Assembly: GCF_003696305.1 (NCBI RefSeq)
Contig: NZ_RFFK01000002.1
Location: forward strand, 124,001 to 188,000
Source: Pseudomonas sp. AOB-7
Lineage (GTDB): Bacteria > Pseudomonadota > Gammaproteobacteria > Pseudomonadales > Pseudomonadaceae
Length of the DNA stretch: 64,000 nt
Direction: 5' to 3'
Position 1 is the stretch's first letter. Each line of letters begins with the position of its first letter. The notes below the pieces were generated by a model. That model had not been told where the DNA came from. It did no database searches and saw only the letters and a list, made by a program, of their open reading frames with translations. This document shows, piece by piece, positions 49,509 through 59,081 of this stretch. A program made the translations under genes and the position numbers.

Positions 49509-50489
49509 CTAAGCCGCCGCGACCAGCACCAGGGCGCCGGTCACCAGCAGGTTGAGCAGGGTCAGCGGCAGGCATACCAGCCAGCTGAAGTTCATCACCT
49601 GGTCGTAGCGCGGCCGCGGTATGGACGCGCGCAGTAGGATGAACAGCATGATGAAGAACGCCGTCTTCAGCGCGAACCAGACGAAGGGCGGCAGCAGCGG
49701 GCCGTGCCAGCCGCCGAAGAACAGCGTTACCAGCAGCGCCGAGACCAGCACGATGCCGATGTACTCGCCGACGAAGAACATCCCCCATTTCATCCCGGCG
49801 TACTCGATGTGGTAGCCGTCGGCCAGTTCCTGTTCGGCCTCCGGCTGGTCGAACGGATGACGGTGGGTGACCGCCACGCCGGCGATGAAGAAGGTGCAGA
49901 AGCCGAGGAACTGCGGAACGATGAACCACAGGTGCTGGTGCTGGTAGTCGACGATTTCGCGCAGGTTGAAGGTGCCGGCCTGGGCCACCACGCCCATCAG
50001 CGCCAGGCCCATGAACACCTCGTAGGACACCGTCTGCGCCGAGGCGCGCAGGCTGCCGAGCAGGGCGAACTTGTTGGCGCTGGACCAGCCGGCGAACAGC
50101 ACGGCATAGACCGCAAGGCCGGCCATGGCGAAGAAGAACAGCAGGCCGATATTCAGGTCGGCGATGCCCCAGGTAGGGGTGATGGGCACCACGGCGAAGG
50201 CGATCAGCAGTGCGCTGAGGGCGACTATGGGCGCCAGGGTGAAGATCAGGCGGTCGGCGAACGGCGGCGTCCAGTCCTCCTTGAAGAACATCTTGATCAT
50301 GTCCGCGCCGAGCTGGAAGGCGCCGAACGGGCCGACCCGGTTGGGTCCGTAGCGATCCTGCCAGAGCCCCAGCAGGCGCCGCTCCACCCAGCTGAGCAGG
50401 GCGCCGCAGAGCACCACGGCGACCAGGATGACCAGTGCCTTGAGCACGGCGGTGAGGATCGCCAGCAGCTCGGGGCTGAGCCAGCTCAT
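49509..50489 (-). CDS. nuoH: NADH-quinone oxidoreductase subunit H
   Basis: A 326-residue membrane subunit with eight helices forming the quinone chamber with NuoB and NuoD. Conserved motifs are [51 protein letters not shown] (the Glu-rich E-channel loop) and [13 protein letters not shown]. The start at 50489 overlaps the nuoG stop (ATGA); the upstream frame extension lies in nuoG. Confidence 0.96.
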   Translation of the reverse strand: MSWLSPELLAILTAVLKALVILVAVVLCGALLSWVERRLLGLWQDRYGPNRVGPFGAFQLGADMIKMFFKEDWTPPFADRLIFTLAPIVALSALLIAFAVVPITPTWGIADLNIGLLFFFAMAGLAVYAVLFAGWSSANKFALLGSLRASAQTVSYEVFMGLALMGVVAQAGTFNLREIVDYQHQHLWFIVPQFLGFCTFFIAGVAVTHRHPFDQPEAEQELADGYHIEYAGMKWGMFFVGEYIGIVLVSALLVTLFFGGWHGPLLPPFVWFALKTAFFIMLFILLRASIPRPRYDQVMNFSWLVCLPLTLLNLLVTGALVLVAAA

Positions 50490-53197
50490 GGCCGCACCTC
50501 TTCGATGCGCTCGGCCAGCAGGCCGTCGAACACTGCCGGCAGCCCGGCGATGCCATGGGGCAGGGCGAGCAGGCCGGGGGCCAGCCGATCGCTCAGCTGC
50601 AGCGGCAGCTCGAACGACTCGCCGGCGATCTGCAGGCGCACCCGCGCGCCCTCGCTCAGGCCCAGGCGCTGGCCGTCGGCGCGCGCCAGGGTGGCGCAGG
50701 GCGACGCCATGCGCGCCTGGATCGGCGCGGCCAGGGCGCTGGTTTCCTCGCTGCCGAACAGCTGCTGGCGCGCCACCAGCCGCCAGCAGCCGGGTTCGGC
50801 GACGAAGGCCGGCGGAATGTCGTGGCACCAGTCCAGGCGCGCGCCGGAAGGTTCCAGCAGGCGCACGCCGGGGTCGCCGGCACGCAGGTGGCCGCCCACT
50901 TCGTCCTGGAACTTGTTCCAGGCCTGCGGCGAGTTCCAGCCCGGCGCCCAGGCGAAGGCCACCTGCTGGCGCGGTTCGGCGCTGCCGGCGTAGCCCTCCA
51001 TGGAGAAGGCGAAGGCGCTGTCGATGTCCTGCGGCGCACGCGGCTCGTGCACGCTCTGGTTGGCGCGCATGGCGGTGCGGCCGCTGTAGCGGTGCGGCTC
51101 GCGCGCCAGCTTGAGGCCCTTGATGCGAAACGCCGCCGACGGCGCCGCCTCGACTATGCCGGCCAGTGCCGGAATCGCCTGGGCGCAGGCGGCGGTGACC
51201 TGATCCAGCTGGGTCCAGTCCACCGCGCGGCCGTCGCGGGTGCAGTGCAGGGCGTGCAGCCAGCGCCAGCCCTCGCGGATCAGGCAGTCGGCATCGTAGT
51301 AGCTCGGCTCGAACACCTGGAAGAAGCGCTGGGCGCGGCCCTCCTGATTGACCAGGGTGCCGTCGCCCTCGGCGAAGCTGGCGGCCGGCAGCAGCAGGTC
51401 GGCGCAGGCGGCGGTGGCGCCGTGCTGGTGATCGAGCACCAGCAGGCTGTCGACCGCCTGCAGCGCGGCCTCGACCACGGCATGGTTGGCGCGGCGGTAC
51501 AGGTCGTTCTCCAGCACCACGGCGGCCTCGGCCTTGCCGTCGATCAGCGCGTGCAGGGCGGCGTCGGCCGAGTCGCCGCCGAGCAGGGCCAGGCCCAGGC
51601 TGTTGGCCTCGCCCAGCACCAGGCCGATGCGCGCGTGCTTGCCGTGTTCGTGCAGGGCCTTGGCGATGCTGGCGGCGGCCTGCAGCAGCGCCGGCTGGCC
51701 CAGCGAGGTGCCGGCGATCAGCAGCGGCCGTTCGGCGGCCAGCAGGTCGGCGGCGATGCGCTCGGCATGGCGGCGAGTGGCTTCGTCCAGTTCGGGCACC
51801 GCCGGCGCCTCGGCATCCAGGGCGTGGGCCACGGCGAAGCCGAGGCGGGCGATGTCGGCCGGCGCGCCGTGCCAGGGCAGGGCCACGTCGTCGAGGCGGG
51901 TGGCGTCCGGCGTGGCGCTGTGCAGCGGATAGCGCTCCTGCTGGCCGATGGTCTTGACCGCGGCGTCGAGCCAGGGCTGCACCTGCAGCGACGCGGCCAG
52001 CTGCACGGCCTTGCCCTTGACCATCTGGCGCAGCGCCAGGGCCATGCGCGCGGCGCTCTGGGTCAGGTCCTCGCCGAGCACCAGGGCGGCGTCGCAGCCC
52101 TCCATCTCACGCAGAGTGGCGCTGGGCAGCGGGCCGTGCTGCAGCAGCTGCACGGCCAGGTGCAGGCAGTGCAGCTCGCCGGCGGCGATGCCGCTGTAGA
52201 AGTGGTCCGCGCCGACCAGCTGGCGCAGGGCGAAGTTGCTCTCCAGGCTGGCGCGCGGCGAGCCGATGCCGATCACCCGCTTGCCGGCCAGGAGCGCCGC
52301 GGCGCGGTCCAGTCCGGCGTCCAGGTCGAGCTGCGTGCCGTCGGCCAGCTGCGGCCGCCGTGGGCGGTCGGCGCGGTTGACGTGGCCGTAGCCGAAGCGG
52401 CCGCGGTCGCAGAGGAAGTAGTGGTTGATCGCGCCGTGGTAACGGTTCTCGATGCGGCGGATCTCGCCGTAGCGCTCGCCGGGGCTGATGTTGCAGCCCA
52501 GCGAGCAGCCGTGGCAGATGCTCGGGGCGAACTGCATGTCCCATTTGCGGTTGTAGCGCGCCGAGTGGGTCTTGTCGGTGAATACCCCGGTCGGGCAGAC
52601 CTCGGTGAGGTTGCCGGAGAACTCGCTCTCCAGGGTGCCGTCCTCGACGCGGCCGAAGTAGAGGTTGGCGTGGGCGCCGTACACGCCCAGGTCGCTGCCG
52701 CCGGCATAGTCCTTGTAGTAGCGCACGCAGCGGTAGCAGGCGATGCAGCGGTTCATCTCGTGACCGATGCAGGGGCCCAGGTCCTGGTTGAGGTGGGTGC
52801 GTTTGCTGAAGCGGTAGCGCCGCTGGCTGTGGCCGGTCATCACGGTCATGTCCTGCAGGTGGCAGTGGCCACCTTCCTCGCACACCGGGCAGTCGTGCGG
52901 GTGGTTGGTCATCAGCCACTCCACCACGCTCTCGCGGAACTGGCGCGCTTCTTCGTCTTCGATGGATATCCATGGCGCGCTGCCGGCCGGGGTCATGCAG
53001 GCCATCACCAGGCGGCCGCGCTGGTCGTTCTCGTCGTTGAACTGCTTGACCGCGCACTGGCGGCAGGCGCCGACACTGCCGAGCGCCGGGTGCCAGCAGA
53101 AGTAGGGGATGTCCAGGCCGAGCGACAGGCAGGCCTGGAGCAGGTTGTCCGCCCCGTCGACCTCGTATGCCTTGCCGTCTATATGGATGGTGGCCAT
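50486..53197 (-). CDS. nuoG: NADH-quinone oxidoreductase subunit G
   Basis: A 903-residue iron-sulfur subunit. The N-terminal 2Fe-2S domain has [20 protein letters not shown], a His/Cys 4Fe-4S site ([18 protein letters not shown]), [17 protein letters not shown], and the molybdopterin-oxidoreductase-like part begins with [20 protein letters not shown], which would ligate the extra N7 cluster found in some bacterial NuoG. The C-terminal two-thirds is formate-dehydrogenase-like without cofactor. Sixty bases separate it from nuoF, the widest gene junction in the operon other than the two repeat insertions. Confidence 0.95.
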   Translation of the reverse strand: MATIHIDGKAYEVDGADNLLQACLSLGLDIPYFCWHPALGSVGACRQCAVKQFNDENDQRGRLVMACMTPAGSAPWISIEDEEARQFRESVVEWLMTNHPHDCPVCEEGGHCHLQDMTVMTGHSQRRYRFSKRTHLNQDLGPCIGHEMNRCIACYRCVRYYKDYAGGSDLGVYGAHANLYFGRVEDGTLESEFSGNLTEVCPTGVFTDKTHSARYNRKWDMQFAPSICHGCSLGCNISPGERYGEIRRIENRYHGAINHYFLCDRGRFGYGHVNRADRPRRPQLADGTQLDLDAGLDRAAALLAGKRVIGIGSPRASLESNFALRQLVGADHFYSGIAAGELHCLHLAVQLLQHGPLPSATLREMEGCDAALVLGEDLTQSAARMALALRQMVKGKAVQLAASLQVQPWLDAAVKTIGQQERYPLHSATPDATRLDDVALPWHGAPADIARLGFAVAHALDAEAPAVPELDEATRRHAERIAADLLAAERPLLIAGTSLGQPALLQAAASIAKALHEHGKHARIGLVLGEANSLGLALLGGDSADAALHALIDGKAEAAVVLENDLYRRANHAVVEAALQAVDSLLVLDHQHGATAACADLLLPAASFAEGDGTLVNQEGRAQRFFQVFEPSYYDADCLIREGWRWLHALHCTRDGRAVDWTQLDQVTAACAQAIPALAGIVEAAPSAAFRIKGLKLAREPHRYSGRTAMRANQSVHEPRAPQDIDSAFAFSMEGYAGSAEPRQQVAFAWAPGWNSPQAWNKFQDEVGGHLRAGDPGVRLLEPSGARLDWCHDIPPAFVAEPGCWRLVARQQLFGSEETSALAAPIQARMASPCATLARADGQRLGLSEGARVRLQIAGESFELPLQLSDRLAPGLLALPHGIAGLPAVFDGLLAERIEEVRP

Positions 53198-53257
53198 CTG
53201 CTGCTGCCTCGTCGTCTGCCTTGCCGTAGAAGCGGTTCGCGCCGCGAGTCGATTCGT

Positions 53258-54598
53258 CTAGCCCACGCCTTCCGCCTGCATCCGTGTGCGCTGCGCGATT
53301 CCCGCTTCGAACTCGTCGCGAAAATACTGCAGGGCGCTGGCCAGTGGCTCCACCGCCCCCGGGGCATGGGCGCAGAAGGTCTTGCCCGGGCCGAGGAAGC
53401 GGCACAGCTGCTCCAGCGTCTCGATATCGCCCGGCTGGCCTTCGCCGCGTTCCAGCGCGCGCAACAGCTTGACGCTCCACGGCAGGCCGTCGCGGCAGGG
53501 GGTGCAGAAGCCGCAGGACTCGCGGGCGAAGAATTCCTCCATGTTGCGTAGCAGGCCGACCATGCTCACCGAGTCGTCCACCGCCAGCGCCAGGCCGGTG
53601 CCCAGGCGCGTGCCGTACCTGGCGATGCCGGCGCCGTGCAGCGGCGCATCCAGGTGCTCGGGCAGGAGGAAACCGGTGCCGGCGCCGCCCGGCTGCCAGC
53701 ACTTGAGGCGATGGCCCGGGCGCATGCCGCCGGCGTGCTCCTCGAACAGTTCGCGCGCCTCGATGCCGAACGGCAGCTCCCAGAGGCCGGGACGCTTGAC
53801 CTTGCCGGAGAAGCCCAGCAGCTTGCTGCCCATGTCTTCGCTGCCGGGGCGGGCCAGGGCGCGGTACCAGTCGACGCCGTGCTCGATGATCGCCGGCACG
53901 TTGCACAGGGTCTCGACGTTGTTGACGCAGGTCGGCTTGCCCCACACGCCCACGGTGGCGGGGAACGGTGGCTTGGCCCGCGGGTTGGCACGGCGGCCCT
54001 CCAGCGAGTTGATCAGTGCGGTTTCCTCGCCGCAGATGTAGCGCCCGGCGCCGGTATGCACGAAGAGTTCGAGGTCGAAGCCGCTGCCCAGGATATTGCG
54101 CCCGAGCAGGCCGGCGGCTTGTGCCTCGGCGATGGCGCGGCGCAGGTGCTGGGCGCACTCGACGTATTCGCCGCGCAGGAAGATGTAGCCGCGCCCGGCC
54201 TTGAGCGCGCGCGCGGCGATCAGCATGCCCTCAACCAGCAGGTGCGGCAGCTGCTCCATCAGCAGGCGGTCCTTCCAGGTGTTGGGCTCCATCTCGTCGG
54301 CGTTGCACAGCAGGTAGCGCACCTTCAGCGCCTCGTCGGCCGGCATCAGCCCCCATTTCACCCCGGTGGGAAAACCGGCGCCGCCGCGACCCTTGAGTCC
54401 GGAATCCTTGACCTGCTGGACGATGTCCGCCGGGGCCAGCTCCAGCAGCGCGCGGCGGGCCGCCACATAGCCACCCTTGGCGCGGTATTCCTCCAGCCAA
54501 ACCGGCTCGCCGTCGTCGCGCAGGCGCCAGGTCAGCGGATGGGTCTCGGCCGGGCGCACGACCTGGTTGGCCGGGGCGAAGGAGGGCAGGCGGCTCAT
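53258..54598 (-). CDS. nuoF: NADH-quinone oxidoreductase subunit F
   Basis: A 446-residue NADH-binding subunit with FMN and cluster N3. The glycine-rich [16 protein letters not shown] (residues 69-84) binds [22 protein letters not shown] and [21 protein letters not shown] line the FMN pocket, and [12 protein letters not shown] plus a later Cys ([10 protein letters not shown]) hold the 4Fe-4S cluster. Its start overlaps the nuoE stop (ATGA). NADH enters the complex here. Confidence 0.96.
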   Translation of the reverse strand: MSRLPSFAPANQVVRPAETHPLTWRLRDDGEPVWLEEYRAKGGYVAARRALLELAPADIVQQVKDSGLKGRGGAGFPTGVKWGLMPADEALKVRYLLCNADEMEPNTWKDRLLMEQLPHLLVEGMLIAARALKAGRGYIFLRGEYVECAQHLRRAIAEAQAAGLLGRNILGSGFDLELFVHTGAGRYICGEETALINSLEGRRANPRAKPPFPATVGVWGKPTCVNNVETLCNVPAIIEHGVDWYRALARPGSEDMGSKLLGFSGKVKRPGLWELPFGIEARELFEEHAGGMRPGHRLKCWQPGGAGTGFLLPEHLDAPLHGAGIARYGTRLGTGLALAVDDSVSMVGLLRNMEEFFARESCGFCTPCRDGLPWSVKLLRALERGEGQPGDIETLEQLCRFLGPGKTFCAHAPGAVEPLASALQYFRDEFEAGIAQRTRMQAEGVG

Positions 54599-55095
54599 TC
54601 AAAGGCCTCCAGCAGGGCATCGAGGTGCTCCACCGCGACCTCGCCGAAGGTCTGCTCGTCGATCATCAGCGCCGGCGCCTTGTCGCAGTTGCCCAGGCAG
54701 CACACCGGCAGCAGGGTGAAGCGGCCGTCGCCGCTGGTCTGGCCCGGCGTCAGGCCGTGGCGCCGGGCCAGGTGGGCCAGCAGCGCTTCGTGGCCGGCGA
54801 CGTAGCAGGTCATGCTGTCGCACACGCGGATCAGGTGGCGGCCGACCGGCTGGCGGAAGATCTGGCTGTAGAAGGTGGCGACGCCCTCGACGTCGCTGGC
54901 GGGAATGCCGAGCAGCTCGCCGATGGCGGCGATGGCGCCGTCCGGCACCCAGCCGCGCTGCTGCTGGACGATCTTCAGCGCCTCGATCGAGGCCGCGCGC
55001 GGGTCTTCGTAGTGCTCGCGTTCGTGCTCGATGGCCGCCTGCTCGGCGGCGCTGAGGACGAAACGGTCGGTCTGGATCAGGTCAGTCTGGCTCAT
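54595..55095 (-). CDS. nuoE: NADH-quinone oxidoreductase subunit E
   Basis: A 166-residue thioredoxin-fold subunit with the 2Fe-2S cluster N1a ligated by Cys92 and Cys97 ([11 protein letters not shown]) and by the Cys residues of [14 protein letters not shown] (about 133 and 137). It starts 4 bases after the nuoCD stop and forms the NADH dehydrogenase module with NuoF and NuoG. Confidence 0.96.
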   Translation of the reverse strand: MSQTDLIQTDRFVLSAAEQAAIEHEREHYEDPRAASIEALKIVQQQRGWVPDGAIAAIGELLGIPASDVEGVATFYSQIFRQPVGRHLIRVCDSMTCYVAGHEALLAHLARRHGLTPGQTSGDGRFTLLPVCCLGNCDKAPALMIDEQTFGEVAVEHLDALLEAFE

Positions 55096-55099
55096 GTGA

Positions 55100-56878
55100 T
55101 TAGCGATCCACGTCGGCCATAACGAAATCGATACTACCCAGGTAGGCGATCAGGTCCGCCACCAGGCTGCCCCTGATCACCGCCGGTATCTGCTGCAGAT
55201 GGGCGAAGCTCGGGGTGCGGATGCGCGTGCGATAACTCATGGTGCTGCCGTCGCTGGTTAAGTAATAGCTGTTGATGCCCTTGGTTGCCTCGATCATCTG
55301 CAGGCTCTCGCCGGCGGGCATCACCGGGCCCCAGGACACCTGGAGGAAGTGGGTGATCAGCGTCTCGATATGCTGCAGCGTGCGTTCCTTGGGCGGCGGC
55401 GTGGTCAGCGGGTGGTCGGCCTTGTAGGGGCCGGCGGGCATGTTGTGCAGGCACTGCTCGATGATGCGCAGGCTCTGGCGCATCTCCTCGACGCGGATGA
55501 TGCAGCGATCAAAGGCGTCGCCGTTGGCGGTCAGCGGCACCTCGAAGTCGAAGCGCTCGTAGCCGGAGTAGGGGCGCGCCTTGCGCAGGTCGAAGTCCAG
55601 GCCGGTGGCGCGCAGGCCCGAGCCGGTGACGCCCCAGTCCAGGGCCTGGCGAGTGTTGTAGGCAGCCACGCCGACGGTGCGTCCGCGCAGGATGCTGTTG
55701 TCCAGCGCGGCCTTCTGGTACTCGTCCAGGCGTTTGGGCAGCCAGTCGACGAACTCGCGCACCAGCTTGTCCCAGCCGCGCGGCAGGTCGTGGGCGACGC
55801 CGCCGATGCGGTACCAGGCCGGGTGCATGCGGAAACCGGTGATGGCCTCGATCACCTGGTAGGCGCGCTGGCGGTCGCTGAAGGTGAAGAACACCGGGGT
55901 CATGGCGCCGACGTCCTGGATGTAGGTGCCGAGAAACAGCAGGTGACTGTTGATGCGGAAGAACTCGGCGAGCATCACGCGGATCACCTCGACCCGCTCC
56001 GGCACGCGGATGCCGGCCAGCTTCTCCACCGCCAGCACGTAGGGCAGGTTGTTCATCACCCCGCCGAGGTAATCGATCCGATCCGTATAGGGGATGAAGC
56101 TGTGCCAGCTTTGCCGCTCGGCCATCTTCTCGGCGCCGCGGTGGTGGTAGCCGATCTCCGGCACGCAGTCGACGATCTCCTCGCCGTCCAGTTGCAGGAT
56201 GATGCGGAAGGCGCCGTGGGCCGAGGGGTGGTTGGGGCCGAGGTTGAGGAACATGAAGTCCTCGTGGGCGCCGTGACGCTGCATGCCCCAGTCCTCGGGG
56301 TTGAAGCGCAGCGCCTCCTGCTCCAGGTCCTGCTTGGCCGCATCCAGGCTGAAGGGGTCGAACTCGGTGGCGCGCGCCGGGTAGTCCTTGCGCAGCGGGT
56401 GGCCCTGCCAGGTCGGTGGCATCAGCAGGCGGGTCAGGTGCGGGTGGCCGTCGAAGCGGATGCCGAACATGTCCCACACCTCGCGCTCGTACCAGTTGGC
56501 GTTGGGCCAGATGGCGGTGGCGCTGGGCAGGCTGAGGTCGTCCTCGGCGAGGGCGACCTTGAGCAGTACATCGCTGTTTCGCTCGATCGACAGCAGGTGG
56601 TAGAACACGCTGAAGTCTGCCGCCGGCAGGCCTTCGCGCTTGGTGCGCAGGCGCTCGTCCATGGCGTGCAGGTCGTACAGCATCAGGTAGGGGCGCGGCA
56701 GCTGGCGCAGCGCGCGCAGCACCGCCGGCAGGCGTTCGCGGCCGAGCCAGAGCACCGGCATGCCGGTGCGGGTCGCCTGCACCACGAAGGCGTCGGCGCC
56801 GAACAGCGCCTGCAGCTCGGCGACCACGTCGTCGTGGCCGGCGGGCGAGGGGGCGAGGCGGGCGCTGCTGGTGCTCAT
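55100..56878 (-). CDS. nuoC: NADH-quinone oxidoreductase fused subunit C/D
   Basis: A 592-residue fusion of NuoC and NuoD, as in many gammaproteobacteria. The NuoC part (about 1-190) includes [21 protein letters not shown]. The NuoD part (about 210-592) includes [22 protein letters not shown], the quinone-site His/Tyr region [14 protein letters not shown], and [15 protein letters not shown]. The ATG at 56878 shares one base with the nuoB stop (TGATG). The frame running upstream to 57379 is shadow within nuoB. Confidence 0.95.
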   Translation of the reverse strand: MSTSSARLAPSPAGHDDVVAELQALFGADAFVVQATRTGMPVLWLGRERLPAVLRALRQLPRPYLMLYDLHAMDERLRTKREGLPAADFSVFYHLLSIERNSDVLLKVALAEDDLSLPSATAIWPNANWYEREVWDMFGIRFDGHPHLTRLLMPPTWQGHPLRKDYPARATEFDPFSLDAAKQDLEQEALRFNPEDWGMQRHGAHEDFMFLNLGPNHPSAHGAFRIILQLDGEEIVDCVPEIGYHHRGAEKMAERQSWHSFIPYTDRIDYLGGVMNNLPYVLAVEKLAGIRVPERVEVIRVMLAEFFRINSHLLFLGTYIQDVGAMTPVFFTFSDRQRAYQVIEAITGFRMHPAWYRIGGVAHDLPRGWDKLVREFVDWLPKRLDEYQKAALDNSILRGRTVGVAAYNTRQALDWGVTGSGLRATGLDFDLRKARPYSGYERFDFEVPLTANGDAFDRCIIRVEEMRQSLRIIEQCLHNMPAGPYKADHPLTTPPPKERTLQHIETLITHFLQVSWGPVMPAGESLQMIEATKGINSYYLTSDGSTMSYRTRIRTPSFAHLQQIPAVIRGSLVADLIAYLGSIDFVMADVDR

Positions 56879-57552
56879 CAGATCTCGTCCGGGCTGCGCA
56901 ACTGGGTGACCTGGATACGCTCGGCGCGATTTTTCTCGCGCTGCGAGGGCATCTCGGCGCGGTACACGCCCTGATCGCCGACCACCCAGGACAGCGGCCG
57001 GCGTTCCTCGCCGATGGACTGCTGCAGCAGCATCAGACCCTGCAGGAAGGCCTCCGGGCGCGGCGGACAACCCGGCACGTAGACGTCCACCGGGAGGAAC
57101 TTGTCGACGCCCTGGACCACCGAGTAGATGTCGTACATGCCGCCGGAATTGGCACACGAGCCCATGGAGATCACCCACTTGGGTTCGAGCATCTGTTCGT
57201 ACAGACGCTGGATGATCGGCGCCATCTTGATGAAGCAGGTGCCGGCCACCACCATGAAATCGGCCTGGCGCGGCGAGGCGCGGATCACCTCGGCACCGAA
57301 GCGGGCGATGTCGTGCGGCGCGGTGAAGGCGGTGGTCATCTCCACGTAGCAGCACGACAGGCCGAAGTTGTAGGGCCACAGCGAATTCTTGCGGCCCCAG
57401 TTGACCGTCTGGTGCAGCACCTGCTCGAGGCGGCCCATGAAGACGTTGCGGTGCACCTGGCCGGCCAGCGGGTCGTCGACCAGCTCGCGCTCGCCCATGG
57501 GGTAGCGGCTGCCGGGGGCGTCGGGATCGATGCGGGTGAGCTTGTATTGCAT
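56878..57552 (-). CDS. nuoB: NADH-quinone oxidoreductase subunit B
   Basis: A 224-residue subunit that holds the terminal cluster N2. The tandem cysteines are Cys67 and Cys68 in [16 protein letters not shown], with Cys133 in [16 protein letters not shown] and Cys162 in [11 protein letters not shown]. It passes electrons to quinone at the NuoB/NuoD/NuoH interface. It starts 10 bases after nuoA and shares a base with nuoCD. Confidence 0.96.
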   Translation of the reverse strand: MQYKLTRIDPDAPGSRYPMGERELVDDPLAGQVHRNVFMGRLEQVLHQTVNWGRKNSLWPYNFGLSCCYVEMTTAFTAPHDIARFGAEVIRASPRQADFMVVAGTCFIKMAPIIQRLYEQMLEPKWVISMGSCANSGGMYDIYSVVQGVDKFLPVDVYVPGCPPRPEAFLQGLMLLQQSIGEERRPLSWVVGDQGVYRAEMPSQREKNRAERIQVTQLRSPDEI

Positions 57553-57562
57553 CGCGATGACC

Positions 57563-57967
57563 TCAGGGTTTGCGTGCGCCGAGGCGCCGGCGGCGTGCCT
57601 CGGGGGCCCAGTCCAGGGCGCCGACGCGCCACAGGTAGAGCAGCCCGGCGAGCAGGATGAGGATGAACACGGCGGCCTCGATCAGCCCGGCCCAGCCGCT
57701 TTCGCGCACGGCGATGGCCCAGGCGAAGAGGAACAGCGCCTCGACGTCGAAGATCACGAAGAGCATGGCCACCAGGTAGAACTTGGCGGAGAAGCGCAGC
57801 CGCGCGCTGCCGGTGGGCACGATGCCGGACTCGAAGGGTTCCTCCTTGCTGCGCCCCCAGGCCTTGCCGCCGAGCAGGCTGGATACGCCGAGCATGAAGG
57901 CGCACAGGCCGCCCACCGCCACGAGGAACACTGCCAGCGCCCAGTGCTGGGCGAGCGTTTCGTTCAT
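57563..57967 (-). CDS. nuoA: NADH-quinone oxidoreductase subunit A
   Basis: A 134-residue three-helix membrane subunit and the first gene of the operon. The conserved loop [24 protein letters not shown] and the [15 protein letters not shown] helix are diagnostic. I choose the ATG at 57967 because the G-run of CGGGGGT is 7 bases before it; the GTG at 57970, one codon upstream, is the alternative. All 13 nuo genes follow on the minus strand. Confidence 0.95.
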   Translation of the reverse strand: MNETLAQHWALAVFLVAVGGLCAFMLGVSSLLGGKAWGRSKEEPFESGIVPTGSARLRFSAKFYLVAMLFVIFDVEALFLFAWAIAVRESGWAGLIEAAVFILILLAGLLYLWRVGALDWAPEARRRRLGARKP

Positions 57968-58557
57968 CACCGTACCCCCGCGAGTGAAATCACTACAGAG
58001 GACGGACCGCGTGCTGCTGGATCGATGCGGCCCATCGACCGGGCTGACCGTCGGCTGCAGTGGACGGAAGTTCTCCCATTCCCCGGAAAAGCCTCCATCC
58101 CGAACCCACTGGCCTAGCTCCAGTGATTTAAATGCTAGGCGCAGTTATCGGGTTGCGCCGGTATAAATTTCAATATCGTCAGGACATCCAGCAGGGGCGG
58201 CATCTGCAGCTTATGGCTGGAAAGGCCATGAATCCGATTGGATGAGCACAACTGGCGAGTCGGAGGCTGAGGTTGGCGAAACTGCAACAGTCGCCATCCC
58301 CGCGCAGGTGGGCTCTGTACTACCTGGGCTCCCGCCTTCACGGCAGTGAGGGTAAATGGCCCTGTCAGAACCCTCTTAGTGGCTACTAAATAGCGATAAA
58401 TAATGAAAAGAGGTGGAGCTATCTCCAATTGATATGTTCCATCGCTCTAGCCGACGTCCCGCTTCGCACAGGCTGCGCCAATCCGAGGCCATGTCCGTTT
58501 CGTTGGGGACCTTGCCTTGCCTGGTGCTGCGGGCCTCGAGCGGGACGTCCGAATGGT
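57968..58557 (-). other. Gene-free region upstream of nuoA
   Basis: This 590-bp stretch separates nuoA from the hypothetical gene and shows no convincing gene. Minus-strand frames at 58135-58428 and 58376-58561 lack ribosome binding sites and family features. It is more AT-rich than the genes, with marked patches at 58126-58136, 58160-58175 and 58378-58405. It must contain the nuo promoter and probably a long leader. Confidence 0.7.
58144..58173 (-). promoter_or_regulatory. Possible sigma-70 promoter for the nuo operon
   Basis: On the minus strand TTGAAA (58168-58173) and GATAAC (58144-58149) are 18 bases apart, with 4 of 6 or better matches to each consensus. Transcription would start near 58137, leaving a leader of about 170 bases before nuoA. 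This is a by-eye prediction. Confidence 0.3.
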
Positions 58558-58932
58558 TCACATCGAATTGATGTAGTCGCGCATCTGCTGGGCCCGCTTG
58601 AAGAAGCCGGCGTCGAGCAGCAGCAGGCGGTTGTCATGGCGCCAGGCCACCGCCCAGTTCTCCACCAGATGGCCGTTGCGGTCGATATTGACGATGACCC
58701 GGTTCTGGCTGCGGCCGTGCATGGTCTTGCCGCTGCCGGGGCAGTCGCGCTTGAGGAAATGACCGTTCCAGCTGACGCCGCACTCGCGCAGCTCATGACC
58801 GCCGTAGTAGGCATGGCTGGTGTTGCGATCCAGCTTGCCCTTGTCGATCAGCCCCTGCATCTGCCCCAGGGTATCGGCAAAGCCGCGGTGCTCCTGTTCG
58901 TTGTCGTTGTAATTGAGGGTGGTCAATGGCAT
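58558..58932 (-). CDS. Hypothetical protein, 124 residues
   Basis: A soluble, mixed-composition protein with no signal peptide or membrane segment. It has two Cys residues, ECGVSWNGHFLKRDCPG, that could pair or bind metal, then a predicted beta-rich core (NRVIVNIDRNGHLVENWAVAW and NRLLLLDAGFF) and a helical end (RAQQMRDYINSM). GGGAG stands 8 bases before the ATG at 58932; an upstream in-frame ATG at 58962 lacks that. I do not recognise the family. It lies between nuoA and phoX, on their strand. Confidence 0.75.
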   Translation of the reverse strand: MPLTTLNYNDNEQEHRGFADTLGQMQGLIDKGKLDRNTSHAYYGGHELRECGVSWNGHFLKRDCPGSGKTMHGRSQNRVIVNIDRNGHLVENWAVAWRHDNRLLLLDAGFFKRAQQMRDYINSM

Positions 58933-59044
58933 GGCGGGGCTCCCGGTAGTGATGGATGGCACCGGCGCTCGCGCTTCTTCGGGCGAGTCGAGCGGCTTCT
59001 TCAGCGTAGAAGCTGGTGCCGTACCGTGCCGGTGCGAGGGAGCT

Positions 59045-59067
59045 CCCTCTCCCGTTGCGGGAGAGGG
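59045..59067. terminator. Hairpin between phoX and the hypothetical gene
   Basis: CCCTCTCCC (59045-59053) and GGGAGAGGG (59059-59067) form a perfect 9-bp stem, extendable by one G-C pair to a 3-base loop, 15 bases after the phoX stop on the minus strand. No T-run follows. Hairpins of this CCCTCTCCC type are common intergenic repeats in many proteobacteria. Confidence 0.5.
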
Positions 59068-59081
59068 GATCGCCAGCGCGC

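Noticed and set aside
58135..58428. Minus-strand frames upstream of nuoA (97 and 61 codons)
   Set aside because: No ribosome site, no family features and unusual composition; the region looks regulatory.
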